DNA of 64,000 nucleotides from contig JAPPGK010000003.1 in the NCBI GenBank assembly GCA_028821405.1, positions 1 to 64,000 on the forward strand, given 5' to 3'. A program made the position numbers and the translations under genes. This stretch comes from Gammaproteobacteria bacterium. Lineage in GTDB: Bacteria; Pseudomonadota; Gammaproteobacteria; Pseudomonadales; Azotimanducaceae. Positions 17,890-26,339 of the stretch are shown in pieces; position 1 is the stretch's first letter, and each line of letters opens with the position of its first letter. Under the pieces are notes generated by a model, which saw only the letters and a list, made by a program, of their open reading frames with translations, ran no database searches and was not told where the DNA came from.

Positions 17890-18995
17890 AGCGCGTGTTC
17901 CGTTGCCGCCTTGCGCATCTGCCACACGAAGTTCGGCTGCGCCTTGCCCATCTGGTCGCGTTCGAAGGACTCGAACAACGCCTGGAAGTTGCCTTCGCCG
18001 AACCCTTCGTTGTTCCTTCGCTCGATGAACTCGAAGAAGATTGGGCCGATGACCGCCTTGGAGAAGATCTGCCGGAGCAGGCTCGGCTCGTCGCCGGAGG
18101 TGTCGCCGTCGATCAGGATACCGCGCTCGGCGAGTTCCTCGACGGGTTCGCCGTGGCCCGGCAGACGCTCGTCGAGCATTTCGTAGTAGGTCGCCGGCGG
18201 CGGCTCTACGAACGGCAATCTCGCCGTCCGCAGCCGATCGCAAACTGCCGCCAAGTCGTCGCAGGCGAAGGCGATGTGCTGGATGCCTTCCCCGTTGTGC
18301 TCCATGAGGTAGGCCTCGATCTGCCCGGTGCCGCCGGGTGGTTCCTCGTTCAGCGGGATGCGGATCTTGTTGTCTGGGGCGGTGAGGGCGCGGGACACGA
18401 GCCCGCTGTGCTTGCCCTGGATGTCGAAGTGCCGGATTTCGCGGAAGTTGAACAGGCGTTCATAGAAGTCCGCCCAGTGGGCGAGCCGGCCACGGTAGAC
18501 GTTGTGGGTCAGGTGGTCGAGCACCTTGAGACCGTGCCCGGATGGCCGTCGGTCGATTCCCTCGACGAACTCGAAGTCGATGTCGTAGATGCTGCTGCCG
18601 TCCTCATAGCGATCGATGAGGTAGAGCGGTGCGCCGCCGATGCCGCGGACCGCCGGCAAACGCAGTTCCATGGGACCGGCGGGAAGGTCGACCGGCTCGG
18701 CGCCGAGCGCGAGCGCGCGACCGTAGGCATGGTGCGCGTCCGCGACCCGGAACGCGAGGCCCGTGGTGCACGGGCCGTGCTCCTCGGCAAGGTACCAAGC
18801 GTAGCTCTTGGGTTCATAGTTGATGATGAAGTTGATGTCGTTCTGGCGCCACAGTTGGACGGCCTTCGAGCGGTGGTCGGCGACGTGCTCGAAGCCGAGG
18901 GTCCGGAATACGGGCTCCAGAATGCCGCGCTTGGGGGCGGCGAACTCGACGAACTCGAAACCGTCGAGTCCCATGGGATTGTCCGTTGGTGCCAT
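17886..18995 (-). CDS. hppD: 4-hydroxyphenylpyruvate dioxygenase
   Basis: A 369-residue enzyme of tyrosine and phenylalanine breakdown that converts 4-hydroxyphenylpyruvate to homogentisate. The iron ligands are recognisable: His in LDHLTHNV (about residue 162), His in GIQHIAF (about 241) and Glu in FFEFIERR (about 320), followed by the C-terminal helix [13 protein letters not shown]. Length and domain order are normal for the bacterial enzyme. It is the first gene of a leftward two-gene operon with the VOC protein, and is divergent from an Lrp/AsnC regulator that probably controls it. No homogentisate dioxygenase is present in the window. Confidence 0.93.
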   Translation of the reverse strand: MAPTDNPMGLDGFEFVEFAAPKRGILEPVFRTLGFEHVADHRSKAVQLWRQNDINFIINYEPKSYAWYLAEEHGPCTTGLAFRVADAHHAYGRALALGAEPVDLPAGPMELRLPAVRGIGGAPLYLIDRYEDGSSIYDIDFEFVEGIDRRPSGHGLKVLDHLTHNVYRGRLAHWADFYERLFNFREIRHFDIQGKHSGLVSRALTAPDNKIRIPLNEEPPGGTGQIEAYLMEHNGEGIQHIAFACDDLAAVCDRLRTARLPFVEPPPATYYEMLDERLPGHGEPVEELAERGILIDGDTSGDEPSLLRQIFSKAVIGPIFFEFIERRNNEGFGEGNFQALFESFERDQMGKAQPNFVWQMRKAATEHAL

Positions 18996-19113
18996 TTGAA
19001 CTCCGTGTGCGTGGCGACCACGCGCCCTCGCGTGTGTATCGATGGTCTGAGTCTATGCCGCTAGAAGAGGAGAAGTTGACCTTTTCACCTCGTCGTTAGG
19101 GACTCTGAGGCAT

Positions 19114-19130
19114 AATATGGTCCTCATATT
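19114..19130. promoter_or_regulatory. Inverted repeat in the hppD-Lrp divergent region, putative operator
   Basis: AATATG and CATATT are perfect inverted arms separated by five bases, 17 bp in all. The site lies between hppD and the divergent Lrp/AsnC gene, 25 bases upstream of the regulator start. Size and AT-rich symmetry suit Lrp-type sites; binding is inferred only from position. Confidence 0.5.
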
Positions 19131-19154
19131 GGTCAATTGGGGTGTTTTCTGCTC

Positions 19155-19613
19155 ATGGCACTGGACCGAATCGAACGCCAGATCCTCTCGCTCCTCCAGG
19201 AACAGGGGCGCATGTCCAACGTTGAGTTGGCGGAGCGCATCGGCCTGTCGGAGTCGCCGTGTTTCCGACGCGTCAAACGGCTGGAACGCGACGGGGTCAT
19301 TGCGCGGTACTCGGCCGTGGTCGACCAGCGGACACTGGGTTTGTCGGTTACCGCCTTCGTGCTCGTCAACATGGACAAGCAACCGGATGTCACGACCGAC
19401 GACTTTCTCGCCCGTGTCGTCGACGAACCGCATATCGTCGAGTGCCACGCCATGAGCGGCAGCCACGACTACATCATGAAGGTGCTCGCCCGGGACATCG
19501 ACCACTTCTCGGAGTTGGTCATGCAGGGGATCCTCAAGTACCCCGGCGTGCGGCACGTCGAGTCGAGTTTCAGCCTGGGCGAAGTCAAGCACTTCCAGGC
19601 GTTGCCGACGTGA
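19155..19613 (+). CDS. Lrp/AsnC family transcriptional regulator
   Basis: A 152-residue regulator. The N-terminal winged helix-turn-helix reads ALDRIERQILSLLQEQGRMS then NVELAERIGLSESPCFRRVK, and the C-terminal RAM ligand domain includes VECHAMSGSHDYIMKVLA near residue 100 and PGVRHVESSFSLGEVKH. Lrp-type proteins sense amino acids and often control an adjacent divergent gene; here that is hppD, so tyrosine or phenylalanine is the expected signal. The ATG at 19155 is favoured over one six codons upstream because it gives the standard LDRIERQIL start. Confidence 0.9.
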   Translation: MALDRIERQILSLLQEQGRMSNVELAERIGLSESPCFRRVKRLERDGVIARYSAVVDQRTLGLSVTAFVLVNMDKQPDVTTDDFLARVVDEPHIVECHAMSGSHDYIMKVLARDIDHFSELVMQGILKYPGVRHVESSFSLGEVKHFQALPT

Positions 19614-19672
19614 AACGGGGGTTGGGGCTGCCAACGCGCGTATACGCGGCGCTCACAACCTAAGGGCCACCG

Positions 19673-20545
19673 ATGCAGGCGCAGGATTCCGCCAATGTCG
19701 GTGGTGTGCTCGACGACGGCGTGGGGCTCTTCAAGGCAGCGTTCGTGTCGGTTCTCGGCCTGGCGTTCGCATCGGCGCTGGTGCGAAGCCTCCCGTATCT
19801 CTACCCGAGTTGGTACGAGGTGATCTTCGCCGGCATCTCGGATGGCGTCTTGGCGGGTGCGATGACGGGCGCAGAGGACGTGCTGGGAGCTCTCGGGGAC
19901 ACGCTGCTCCGTGTGATGGTCACGTGGCCCATCGGAATCTTCCTAGCGTTCGCTGTGATCATCCAAATGGACGGCGTGGCCAACGGGTCGACGATCCGAT
20001 GGCACCGTGCGCTCGGCCAAGCGTGGCGTAGGGCGCCGCCCCTGCTGGGTTGTCTCGGCGTCTACGCGCTAGCCGTGTCGTTGACCTTCGGCACGGTCTT
20101 GACCTTCGGCGCCCTGGTGCTGCGTGACTTCATCCTGGACGTGCCCGACGCCCTGCTGACCCTGGTCGCCGGATTGGCCGGTATGGCGGTCTCGCTGGTG
20201 GCCTTGGTGCCGCTGGTGGTGCTGTTCATATATTGGTGCCTCGCACTTCCGCTCGTTGCCTCGGAAGGACTGAGCGCGATCCGGGCGCTACGCAAGAGTT
20301 GGCGTTTGGTCCGCGGCAACTGGTGGCGCACCCTGGTAATCGTTTCGGTGGCGGGATTCATCGTGTTCGCCGTGGCATCGCTGGCGGGCATTGCGGGAAC
20401 GCTGCTCGTCGCCGCGTCCGAAGGAGGACTGGGCGTGCGGGTGGCGGCCGTTCTCTTCAACGCCGCCGGTGGCACCCTGACCACGCCGCTCTTTCTCGCC
20501 GTGCTCTTGGCGGTGCAAAACGATCTCTCGCAGGATCGCCCATGA
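19673..20545 (+). CDS. Multi-pass membrane protein of unknown function
   Basis: A 290-residue protein with about six hydrophobic helices, for example FVSVLGLAFASALVRSLPYL, MVTWPIGIFLAFAVIIQM, GMAVSLVALVPLVVLFIY and a long one around TLVIVSVAGFIVFAVASLAG. The segment ALRKSWRLVRGNWWRTLVIV between helices resembles a loop seen in uncharacterised membrane proteins of the glycerophosphodiester-phosphodiesterase membrane-domain type. No catalytic motif is visible. It precedes the SMR transporter by 31 bases on the same strand, so they may be co-transcribed. Confidence 0.7.
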   Translation: MQAQDSANVGGVLDDGVGLFKAAFVSVLGLAFASALVRSLPYLYPSWYEVIFAGISDGVLAGAMTGAEDVLGALGDTLLRVMVTWPIGIFLAFAVIIQMDGVANGSTIRWHRALGQAWRRAPPLLGCLGVYALAVSLTFGTVLTFGALVLRDFILDVPDALLTLVAGLAGMAVSLVALVPLVVLFIYWCLALPLVASEGLSAIRALRKSWRLVRGNWWRTLVIVSVAGFIVFAVASLAGIAGTLLVAASEGGLGVRVAAVLFNAAGGTLTTPLFLAVLLAVQNDLSQDRP

Positions 20546-20576
20546 CCGCCGCGCGGCACAACCTTGGAGGACGACC

Positions 20577-20906
20577 ATGCCCTACCTGCTTCTTTCCGCC
20601 GCGATCGTCTCGGAGGTGATTGCGACGACCGCCTTGAAGGCATCCGCGGAATTCACCAAGCCCGTGCCGACGATCATCGTGGCGGTCGGCTACGCGATCT
20701 CCTTCTACTTGCTCACCCACGTGTTGCGTAGCCTCCCGGTCGGCATCACCTACGCGATCTGGGCCGGGGTGGGGATCTTTCTGATCGCCGTGATCGGTGC
20801 GATCTACTACAAGGAGGTGCCGGACGTGCCCGGGTTTGTGGGCATGGCGTTGATCATCGCCGGCGTGGTCGTATTGCAGGGGTTCTCCAAGACCCCGGCC
20901 GCGTAG
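20577..20906 (+). CDS. Small multidrug resistance (SMR) family transporter
   Basis: A 109-residue protein with four transmembrane helices, the normal SMR size. The membrane-embedded Glu of the family is in SEVIATTALKAS at residue 13, and GITYAIWAGVGIFLIAVIG matches the third helix. It acts as a dimeric proton antiporter; EmrE-like members expel cationic drugs and quaternary amines, while Gdx members expel guanidinium. The WAGVG form is EmrE-like. GGAGG at 20566 is well placed before the ATG. An interspersed repeat starts at the stop codon. Confidence 0.9.
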   Translation: MPYLLLSAAIVSEVIATTALKASAEFTKPVPTIIVAVGYAISFYLLTHVLRSLPVGITYAIWAGVGIFLIAVIGAIYYKEVPDVPGFVGMALIIAGVVVLQGFSKTPAA

Positions 20907-20925
20907 GGGCGACCCTTGCGATCGG
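20903..20925 (+). repeat. Interspersed repeat copy
   Basis: GTAGGGGCGACCCTTGCGAT then CGG, overlapping the stop codon of the SMR gene. It lies between convergent genes. Confidence 0.65.
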
Positions 20926-20972
20926 TAAGGATATCCGGCTCGCCGGGATCGACCGCCTGCCCCACCACCCGG

Positions 20973-22151
20973 TCAGCGCACGATCTTGCGCGCCCGGAGA
21001 TCGGTGATCGCATCGTCCGCGTAGCCGACCTCGACGAGTACCTCACGGGTGTGCTCACCGAGTTCCGGCGAGCAGCGGAAGATGCCCGCCGGCGTTTCGC
21101 CGAAACGCGCGGGGGGGCGTGCCTGACGCATCGGGCCCGCGATCGGGTGGTCGAATTCGAGGAGTGCGCCCATGGCCTTGACTTGGGGATCGTCGATCAC
21201 GGCGTCGCGGGGATTGATCTTCGCGAACGGGACTTCGTTCTCCTCTAGGCGTTCGGCGAGGTCATCGGTGTCGAAACTCGCATAGCCTTCGTCCAGGGTG
21301 CGCCGGAAGAGGCCGGAGTCGAGGGCGGCCTGGGTGCGGAAACGCTCGTCCTCGAACAGGTTGGGAAGCTCCAGGGCGCGAAACAGGCCCTCCCATTCCC
21401 GTCGCTGTACGGGCATCGTGCAGATGTACCCGTCACGGGTCTCATGGACCATGCGTTCGTGGGACCTGCCTCCCTGGTGCGGCCTCTCGTCGCCGGCGAA
21501 GGTGTAGTTCAGCATGTTGTCGGGCCAGAGGAAGAACAGCGCGGCATCGAGCATGGCGATGTCGACCCGTTGGCCGATCCCGGTGCGTTCCCGGGCGAGA
21601 AGCGCGGAGGTTACGGCCTGGGCCGCGGTCATGGACGTGATCTTGTCGCAGATCAGCGAGTTGATGAGGAGAGGGCGCTCGGTCGCGGGATCCGCCTGTA
21701 GCGATCCGATGCCCGAGATCGATTGAACGATGGCGTCGTAGACCCGCCGCTTGGCGTAGGGCCCGGTGTGGCCGACGCCGTTGATCGACGCGAAGACGAT
21801 CCGCGGATTGATGCGTCTGAGGGATTCGTACCCGATCTTTAAGCGTTCCATCACCCCGGGACGGTAGTTCTCCATCACCACGTCGGCGGTTTCGACAAGC
21901 GTCTCGAACACGGCCCGGCCTTCGTCGAGGGTCAGATCGATGACGATGGAACGCTTGTTGCGGTTCATCATGGCGAAGGCGCCGCCGACGCCGTTGTGCT
22001 CGGACGCGCCCCCAAAGCGCATGAAGTCGCCGTCGGGGGATTCGACCTTGACGACATCCGCCCCCTGATCGCCGAGGATCGAGGCGGCGATCGGGCCGGA
22101 GTAGATGGTGGTCAGGTCGAGAATGCGGATGCCGTCCAGGGTGCCGGCCAT
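20973..22151 (-). CDS. CaiB/BaiF family (class III) CoA transferase
   Basis: A 392-residue enzyme. Family marks are GIRILDLTTIYSGPIAASIL with LGDQGADVVKVESPDGD, then NRNKRSIVIDLT and a catalytic Asp expected in RRVYDAIVQSISG near residue 167. It moves CoA between carboxylic acids such as carnitine, oxalate or aromatic acids; the partners here cannot be read. Length is normal. It is a single leftward gene, divergent from the PhyH-sulfotransferase operon. Confidence 0.9.
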   Translation of the reverse strand: MAGTLDGIRILDLTTIYSGPIAASILGDQGADVVKVESPDGDFMRFGGASEHNGVGGAFAMMNRNKRSIVIDLTLDEGRAVFETLVETADVVMENYRPGVMERLKIGYESLRRINPRIVFASINGVGHTGPYAKRRVYDAIVQSISGIGSLQADPATERPLLINSLICDKITSMTAAQAVTSALLARERTGIGQRVDIAMLDAALFFLWPDNMLNYTFAGDERPHQGGRSHERMVHETRDGYICTMPVQRREWEGLFRALELPNLFEDERFRTQAALDSGLFRRTLDEGYASFDTDDLAERLEENEVPFAKINPRDAVIDDPQVKAMGALLEFDHPIAGPMRQARPPARFGETPAGIFRCSPELGEHTREVLVEVGYADDAITDLRARKIVR

Positions 22152-22267
22152 AGGGTCTTGCGTCGAGTCGGTGTCGAACGGGTGATTCTATCGCTGCGGG
22201 GTCCGCTTGCGTGTCCAATGTCCATGGCGCGATCATCGGCTTGTTGGCGTCGAGGCGGTGAATCGCC

Positions 22268-23086
22268 ATGAAGAAGCAGTCGGAGTGCACGCCCGCCGAC
22301 GGCTGGCGGGAACGGTTCGCGCGGGACGGTTTCCTGTCCCCGGTGCGCATCCTCGACGACGCGGAGGCGCTAGCGCACCGTCGGCGGCTGGAGCGGGCGG
22401 AGCGGTCGTTCGGCGATCTGCACTACCAGGGCAAGGTCTACACCATCCTGCGTTCGCCCATGGAACTCGCGACGCACCCGCGGGTCTTGGAGGTCGTGAA
22501 TGCGTTGATCGGTCCCAACGTGCTGCTATGGAACGGCACCTACATCGTCAAGGCGCCGCATTCGCCGGCTCACGTGAGCTGGCACCAGGATCTCGCCTAT
22601 TGGGGCCTCGACGGCGACGACCAGGTGTCGATGTGGATCGCCCTATCCCCCGCCAACGAGTCGAGCGGCGGCATGCGGATGGTGCCGGGCAGCCACCGGT
22701 TCGGGCGGCGCAGACACGCGTTGACGTCCGATCGCGCCAACGTGCTCTACCAAGGTCAGACCGTCGAGGATGTCGACGACAGCAATGCCGTGTTCTGCGA
22801 GCTATTGCCAGGCGAGGCATCCTTCCATCACGGCTGGACCTTGCATGCCTCCCTGCCCAACGAGAGTAGCGACCGGCGCATCGGCTTCAATGCCCAGTAC
22901 GTGGCGACCCACATGCGCCAGACCCGGCACGACCGCGACACCGCGGTTCTCGTGAGCGGGGTGGATACGTATGGCCACTTCGGACGTGACGTGCCGGCAA
23001 CGGGCGACCTCGAACCCGAGGCCATCGCGCGACAGCGCGAACTGGACCGGCAGGTTCGGGAGTCCATGGGAGTCGCGGACCCGTGA
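22268..23086 (+). CDS. Phytanoyl-CoA dioxygenase (PhyH) family protein
   Basis: A 272-residue Fe(II)/2-oxoglutarate oxygenase. The facial triad is visible as SWHQDLAYWG (His-x-Asp) and SFHHGWTLHAS (distal His), with the 2OG-binding Arg in SSDRRIGFNAQYV; MVPGSHRFG lies between. Substrates of bacterial PhyH proteins range widely. The TGA stop overlaps the GTG start of the sulfotransferase (GTGA), so the two are translationally coupled, and the sulfotransferase in turn overlaps an aspartyl hydroxylase. The order suggests hydroxylation followed by sulfation of one product. Confidence 0.88.
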   Translation: MKKQSECTPADGWRERFARDGFLSPVRILDDAEALAHRRRLERAERSFGDLHYQGKVYTILRSPMELATHPRVLEVVNALIGPNVLLWNGTYIVKAPHSPAHVSWHQDLAYWGLDGDDQVSMWIALSPANESSGGMRMVPGSHRFGRRRHALTSDRANVLYQGQTVEDVDDSNAVFCELLPGEASFHHGWTLHASLPNESSDRRIGFNAQYVATHMRQTRHDRDTAVLVSGVDTYGHFGRDVPATGDLEPEAIARQRELDRQVRESMGVADP

Positions 23087-23733
23087 TCGTCTCCCACCGG
23101 CACCGGTTCATCTTCTTCGCCGTGCCCCGGACGGGCACCCACGCCATCCGGGCCGCGCTTGGCCCTGTCCTCGGCGAGGCCGACTGGCAACAGCAGTCGC
23201 TGACCGAGGTCGTGCGGAGTCCCGTGCCGGACCTCGCCCGCATCGGGCACGGCCATATCTCCCTGCGCCAGGCACGGGCTTTTCTGCCGACCGAGACGCG
23301 CGACTACTTCAAGTTCGCGTTTGTGCGCAATCCCTATGACCGGTTCGTGTCCGCGTGCGCGATGCTCAACAAGCGCAACCCCGGCTATCGCGGTGCCGAG
23401 ACGGCGTTCATGAAACGCGCGCTCGCGTTCGGGCGGTTTCGGCGGCGGATGCTGATCCGACCGCAGGTCGAGATGCTGGAGGAGAGTAACGGTGGCATCG
23501 GCATGGATTTCGTGGGGCGCTTCGAGACGTTGCAGGCGTCGTTTGCCGATGCGTGTCGACACATTGGCGTTGCAGCGGGTGAACTCGAGCACAGCAACGC
23601 TTCGGCACACGGGGCGTATCGGACCTATTATGACGACGAACTGTTGGCACGGATAACGGACCTCTACCGCCGCGACTTCGACGAGTTCGGCTACGACGTC
23701 GTGGCGTCGGCAAAGGCGCTGTCGTGCGCCTGA
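23083..23733 (+). CDS. Sulfotransferase family protein
   Basis: A 216-residue PAPS-dependent sulfotransferase. The 5-prime-phosphosulfate loop is FFAVPRTGTHAIRAAL near the N-terminus and the 3-prime-phosphate loop is FVRNPYDRFVSACAML near residue 84, matching the Sulfotransfer_2 group (carbohydrate-type). It begins at a GTG that overlaps the PhyH stop, and its own stop overlaps the start of the next gene by ten bases. It would add sulfate to a hydroxyl, possibly one made by a neighbouring oxygenase. There is no signal peptide, so it acts in the cytoplasm. Confidence 0.87.
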   Translation: MIVSHRHRFIFFAVPRTGTHAIRAALGPVLGEADWQQQSLTEVVRSPVPDLARIGHGHISLRQARAFLPTETRDYFKFAFVRNPYDRFVSACAMLNKRNPGYRGAETAFMKRALAFGRFRRRMLIRPQVEMLEESNGGIGMDFVGRFETLQASFADACRHIGVAAGELEHSNASAHGAYRTYYDDELLARITDLYRRDFDEFGYDVVASAKALSCA

Positions 23734-24686
23734 GCAAGCCGTTCATCCGGCTGCCGTTTCGGTTCGATGCCGAACAGTTGGCCCGGGAGGTGGCCGAAAT
23801 TCCGCCGCACACCTGGATGGCGCATCCGAGCGGTCTGCCGGGCAACGCCGCGATCGCGTTGATTTCCAGCGGCGGGGGCGACAACGACTCCTTCGAAGGC
23901 GAGAAGAAGCCGACCCCGCACCTCCTGCGATGCGAGTACCTGCGCCAGGTCATGGCCAGCTTCGGCGAGGTGCTGTCCCGTTCCCGGCTGATGAAGCTGG
24001 ATGCGGGGGCCGAGGTGAGCCTGCACGTGGACTTCAACTACCACTGGTTCAGCCGGGTGCGCATCCACATCCCGATCATCACCAACGAAGCCGTGATCTT
24101 CCATTGCGGGACCGATCAGGTGCACATGCGCGCGGGCGAATGCTGGATCTTCGACTCCTGGCGCCGACACCGGGTGGTCAACCCCAGCGCCGAGGAACGC
24201 ATCCATCTCGTCATCGACACCGCCGGTTCGTCGCGTTTCTGGAATCTCGTGCGCGACGTGGAAGACGACAATCCATTGCACACGGCGGCCGAGGCGCGGT
24301 TGGTGGAGTTCGAACCCGGCGCCGCCGTCGAGATTCGAACCGAACAATTCGCGAGCCTGCCCGTCATGGCGCCCGGGGAGTGCAGCGCGTTAATCGAGGA
24401 TCTGATCGCGGATTTCTCGGCCAATCCGGGCAACGATCCCGGTCTAGTGGCCGCCTACGCCCGGTTGCTGCGCGACTTCGCCGCCGACTGGCGGGAAGCG
24501 TGGCTGCTCTACGGCCATCGCCCGCAGGGACTGCCGCGCTACCGTGCGCTCATCGAGACGACCCGGCGCCGGCTGCACCCGGATCGACGGGCGTTGACGG
24601 CGAGCAGCAACGGCATCGGCGTGAACGCGATCTTCGCGCAGCGGGTGTTGAACGCCGCGTTGGCACCGGACGCTGCCGTGGACTAG
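23724..24686 (+). CDS. Aspartyl/asparaginyl beta-hydroxylase family protein
   Basis: A 320-residue Fe/2OG oxygenase. The cupin core reads SRLMKLDAGAEVSLHVDFNY with ligand His, then RIHIPIITNEAVIF, ECWIFDSWRRHRVVNPS with the second His, and RIHLVIDT. The last 130 residues are helical and not part of the known domain. It starts at a GTG inside the end of the sulfotransferase gene and forms the third member of the overlapping operon. Bacterial members hydroxylate peptides or free amino acid derivatives; the substrate here is unknown. Just after the stop the six-hairpin array begins. Confidence 0.85.
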   Translation: MRLSKPFIRLPFRFDAEQLAREVAEIPPHTWMAHPSGLPGNAAIALISSGGGDNDSFEGEKKPTPHLLRCEYLRQVMASFGEVLSRSRLMKLDAGAEVSLHVDFNYHWFSRVRIHIPIITNEAVIFHCGTDQVHMRAGECWIFDSWRRHRVVNPSAEERIHLVIDTAGSSRFWNLVRDVEDDNPLHTAAEARLVEFEPGAAVEIRTEQFASLPVMAPGECSALIEDLIADFSANPGNDPGLVAAYARLLRDFAADWREAWLLYGHRPQGLPRYRALIETTRRRLHPDRRALTASSNGIGVNAIFAQRVLNAALAPDAAVD

Positions 24687-24694
24687 GAAACCTC

Positions 24695-24864
24695 TGTTCA
24701 AGTCCGTCCCTGGACTTGAACAGTAGCGAAACAAATAGTTTCGCTTGCAAATTCAATGGCTTACGCCATCGAATTTGGCGGCACATCCCTGTGCCGGGCT
24801 AGGGAAGGTCTTGTTCAGAACTTCCCTAGCAGACTGTCGGACTATTCGGCGTTAGCCGAAAGGT
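24695..24864. repeat. Array of six back-to-back stem-loops
   Basis: Six distinct hairpins follow one another with almost no spacing. 1: 24695-24722, 11 bp perfect, 6-nt loop. 2: 24725-24745, 8 bp perfect, 5-nt loop. 3: 24748-24777, 7 bp, one mismatch, 5 bp, loop TTAC. 4: 24779-24796, 7 bp perfect, loop TCCC. 5: 24798-24830, 10 bp perfect plus an inner 3-bp stem. 6: 24841-24864, core TTCGGC/GCCGAA with loop GTTA. The stem sequences differ from one another, so this is not a simple repeat. It is more AT-rich than its surroundings and fills the 279-bp gap before the second PhyH gene. Terminator cluster, structured RNA or mobile-element remnant are all possible. Confidence 0.8.
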
Positions 24865-24965
24865 CGGGCTGGGGCGCTTTGGGCTGGGGCAAGAGGCGGT
24901 GCCGCCAGGCAACGGCTCTTGTGGTGCCAACCAACCGAAACGTCCTTCGATGGTTCCGTGTAACA

Positions 24966-25970
24966 ATGCAGGCTCTTCCGCGAACGTGGGCGCCGAACGT
25001 GGCCAAAGCAGGGCACCGCCAACCGGACCGCAACGCAGCGATCAGGGAATTCGGCCTCGAGCCGTACGTCCTGGCACTCGAACTGAATGGCTATGCGGTC
25101 GTACCGCCGTCGGTTACCGGCGTGACCGACGAGCAGATCGACCGGCTCACAGCGTTGCTGCTCGACAAGTCGGAGGAACTGGTGGGCTGTAGGTTCACGG
25201 TGGAGGACGGCCCGGAGTGCGAACTCGACTACGGCGACTACAAGGGCGTAATCGAGCGCATGTCGGGGGTCGAGCCGAGCCAGTTCCAGCTCATGCAGTT
25301 GTGCACCTTCGACCGCGCCTTCCGCGACCTGGCGGTGAACCCGGTCGCGGTGGCGCTGATGCGGCACATGATCGGCCACCGCGCGACGCGTTTCAGTTCG
25401 CACAACTGCTTCATCAAGTGGGCGGGCGACGGCTACGGCGATTCGCTGGGCCTGCACTGCGACCAGGGTGGCGTTCCCCAACCCTGGGGCCGCATCGCGC
25501 TCAACGCCAACTGCAACTGGTGCCTGACCGAGTACTCGTCCGACAGCGGCCTCTTGGCCTGCGTCCCGGGGTCCCATCTGCGCGCCAGTCACCCGGTGCA
25601 GCCCGCCGCCGCCCGGGAAGCCGTCCCGGTCGAATGCCCGCGCGGCTCGTTGATCGCGTTTCACGGCCAGCTGTGGCACGGTGCCTATCCGCGCACCGCC
25701 CCGGGACTACGGGTCACCATCTCGAACTACTACCGGCACGCGGCGATTCAACCCCAAGACGACATCCCGAACCACTTCCCCAGGGGACTCGCCGACGACT
25801 GCGACGACCCGGAGACCTTCAAGCAGTTGGCGGGATTCGGGCTGCCCTACCAATCGCAGGCGCTGCCGGTGCCCAAGGCCCGTCGAGAGACTGCGAGCAA
25901 CTGCGGTCGCGAGAACGGCCAGACTGGTCGCCAATCGACGGCGCCATCAGCAGCATCGTCCGGCTTGTAG
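24966..25970 (+). CDS. PhyH-like Fe(II)/2OG oxygenase
   Basis: A 334-residue oxygenase. Ligands are seen in SLGLHCDQGG (His-x-Asp) and FHGQLWHGAYPR (distal His), with the 2OG Arg in GLRVTISNYYRHA; CVPGSHLRASHPV matches the PhyH core. It differs from the PhyH gene at 22268 and is not a recent duplicate. The ATG at 24966 starts MQALPRTWAPNVAK; the open frame continues upstream into the hairpin array, where the translation is meaningless. The last 40 residues are low-complexity and hydrophilic. The substrate is unknown. Confidence 0.82.
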   Translation: MQALPRTWAPNVAKAGHRQPDRNAAIREFGLEPYVLALELNGYAVVPPSVTGVTDEQIDRLTALLLDKSEELVGCRFTVEDGPECELDYGDYKGVIERMSGVEPSQFQLMQLCTFDRAFRDLAVNPVAVALMRHMIGHRATRFSSHNCFIKWAGDGYGDSLGLHCDQGGVPQPWGRIALNANCNWCLTEYSSDSGLLACVPGSHLRASHPVQPAAAREAVPVECPRGSLIAFHGQLWHGAYPRTAPGLRVTISNYYRHAAIQPQDDIPNHFPRGLADDCDDPETFKQLAGFGLPYQSQALPVPKARRETASNCGRENGQTGRQSTAPSAASSGL

Positions 25971-26009
25971 TGGCGAAGCCCTTGGCTTTCCTGGCTGGAT
26001 TGCACTTCG

Positions 26010-26339
26010 ATGATCGACCCCGTTGAGTTGCAGAGAATCGCGGTGGCCGCCCTGTCCGCGGGAGGCATCGTGTTGTTCGGCGCGGCTTATGCGATCTGCT
26101 TGGCGCTCGGACGCCTCAAGGGACTGGCGATCCTGCGACCGCTTTCGTATGTTGCGTATCTGGCGCTGGTGGCGGTGACGGGGCTGTTTGCTTGGGCAAT
26201 GAATCTCACCGGGTCGTGGGCGATCCTCACCGTGGTGCTGCTCATCGGCTATTTCGTGGCGCCACGCGCCATCTGGCGGCTATCGGTGGCAACCCACGAG
26301 ACATCGGAAGGCAGAACGACGGAGACTGAAGATGAGTGA
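26010..26339 (+). CDS. Small membrane protein at the head of the nor operon
   Basis: A 109-residue protein with three hydrophobic segments (VAALSAGGIVLFGAAYAICL, SYVAYLALVAVTGLFAWAM, WAILTVVLLIGYFVAPRAIW) and a short acidic tail. No family is recognised. Its stop overlaps the norC start by eight bases, so it is translationally coupled to nitric oxide reductase and may help its assembly or be an extra subunit. The function is inferred from position only. Confidence 0.7.
   Translation: MIDPVELQRIAVAALSAGGIVLFGAAYAICLALGRLKGLAILRPLSYVAYLALVAVTGLFAWAMNLTGSWAILTVVLLIGYFVAPRAIWRLSVATHETSEGRTTETEDE

Noticed and set aside
24303..24330. GTTCGAACC considered as a tRNA T-loop
   Set aside because: Inside the hydroxylase coding sequence with no acceptor or anticodon stem around it.
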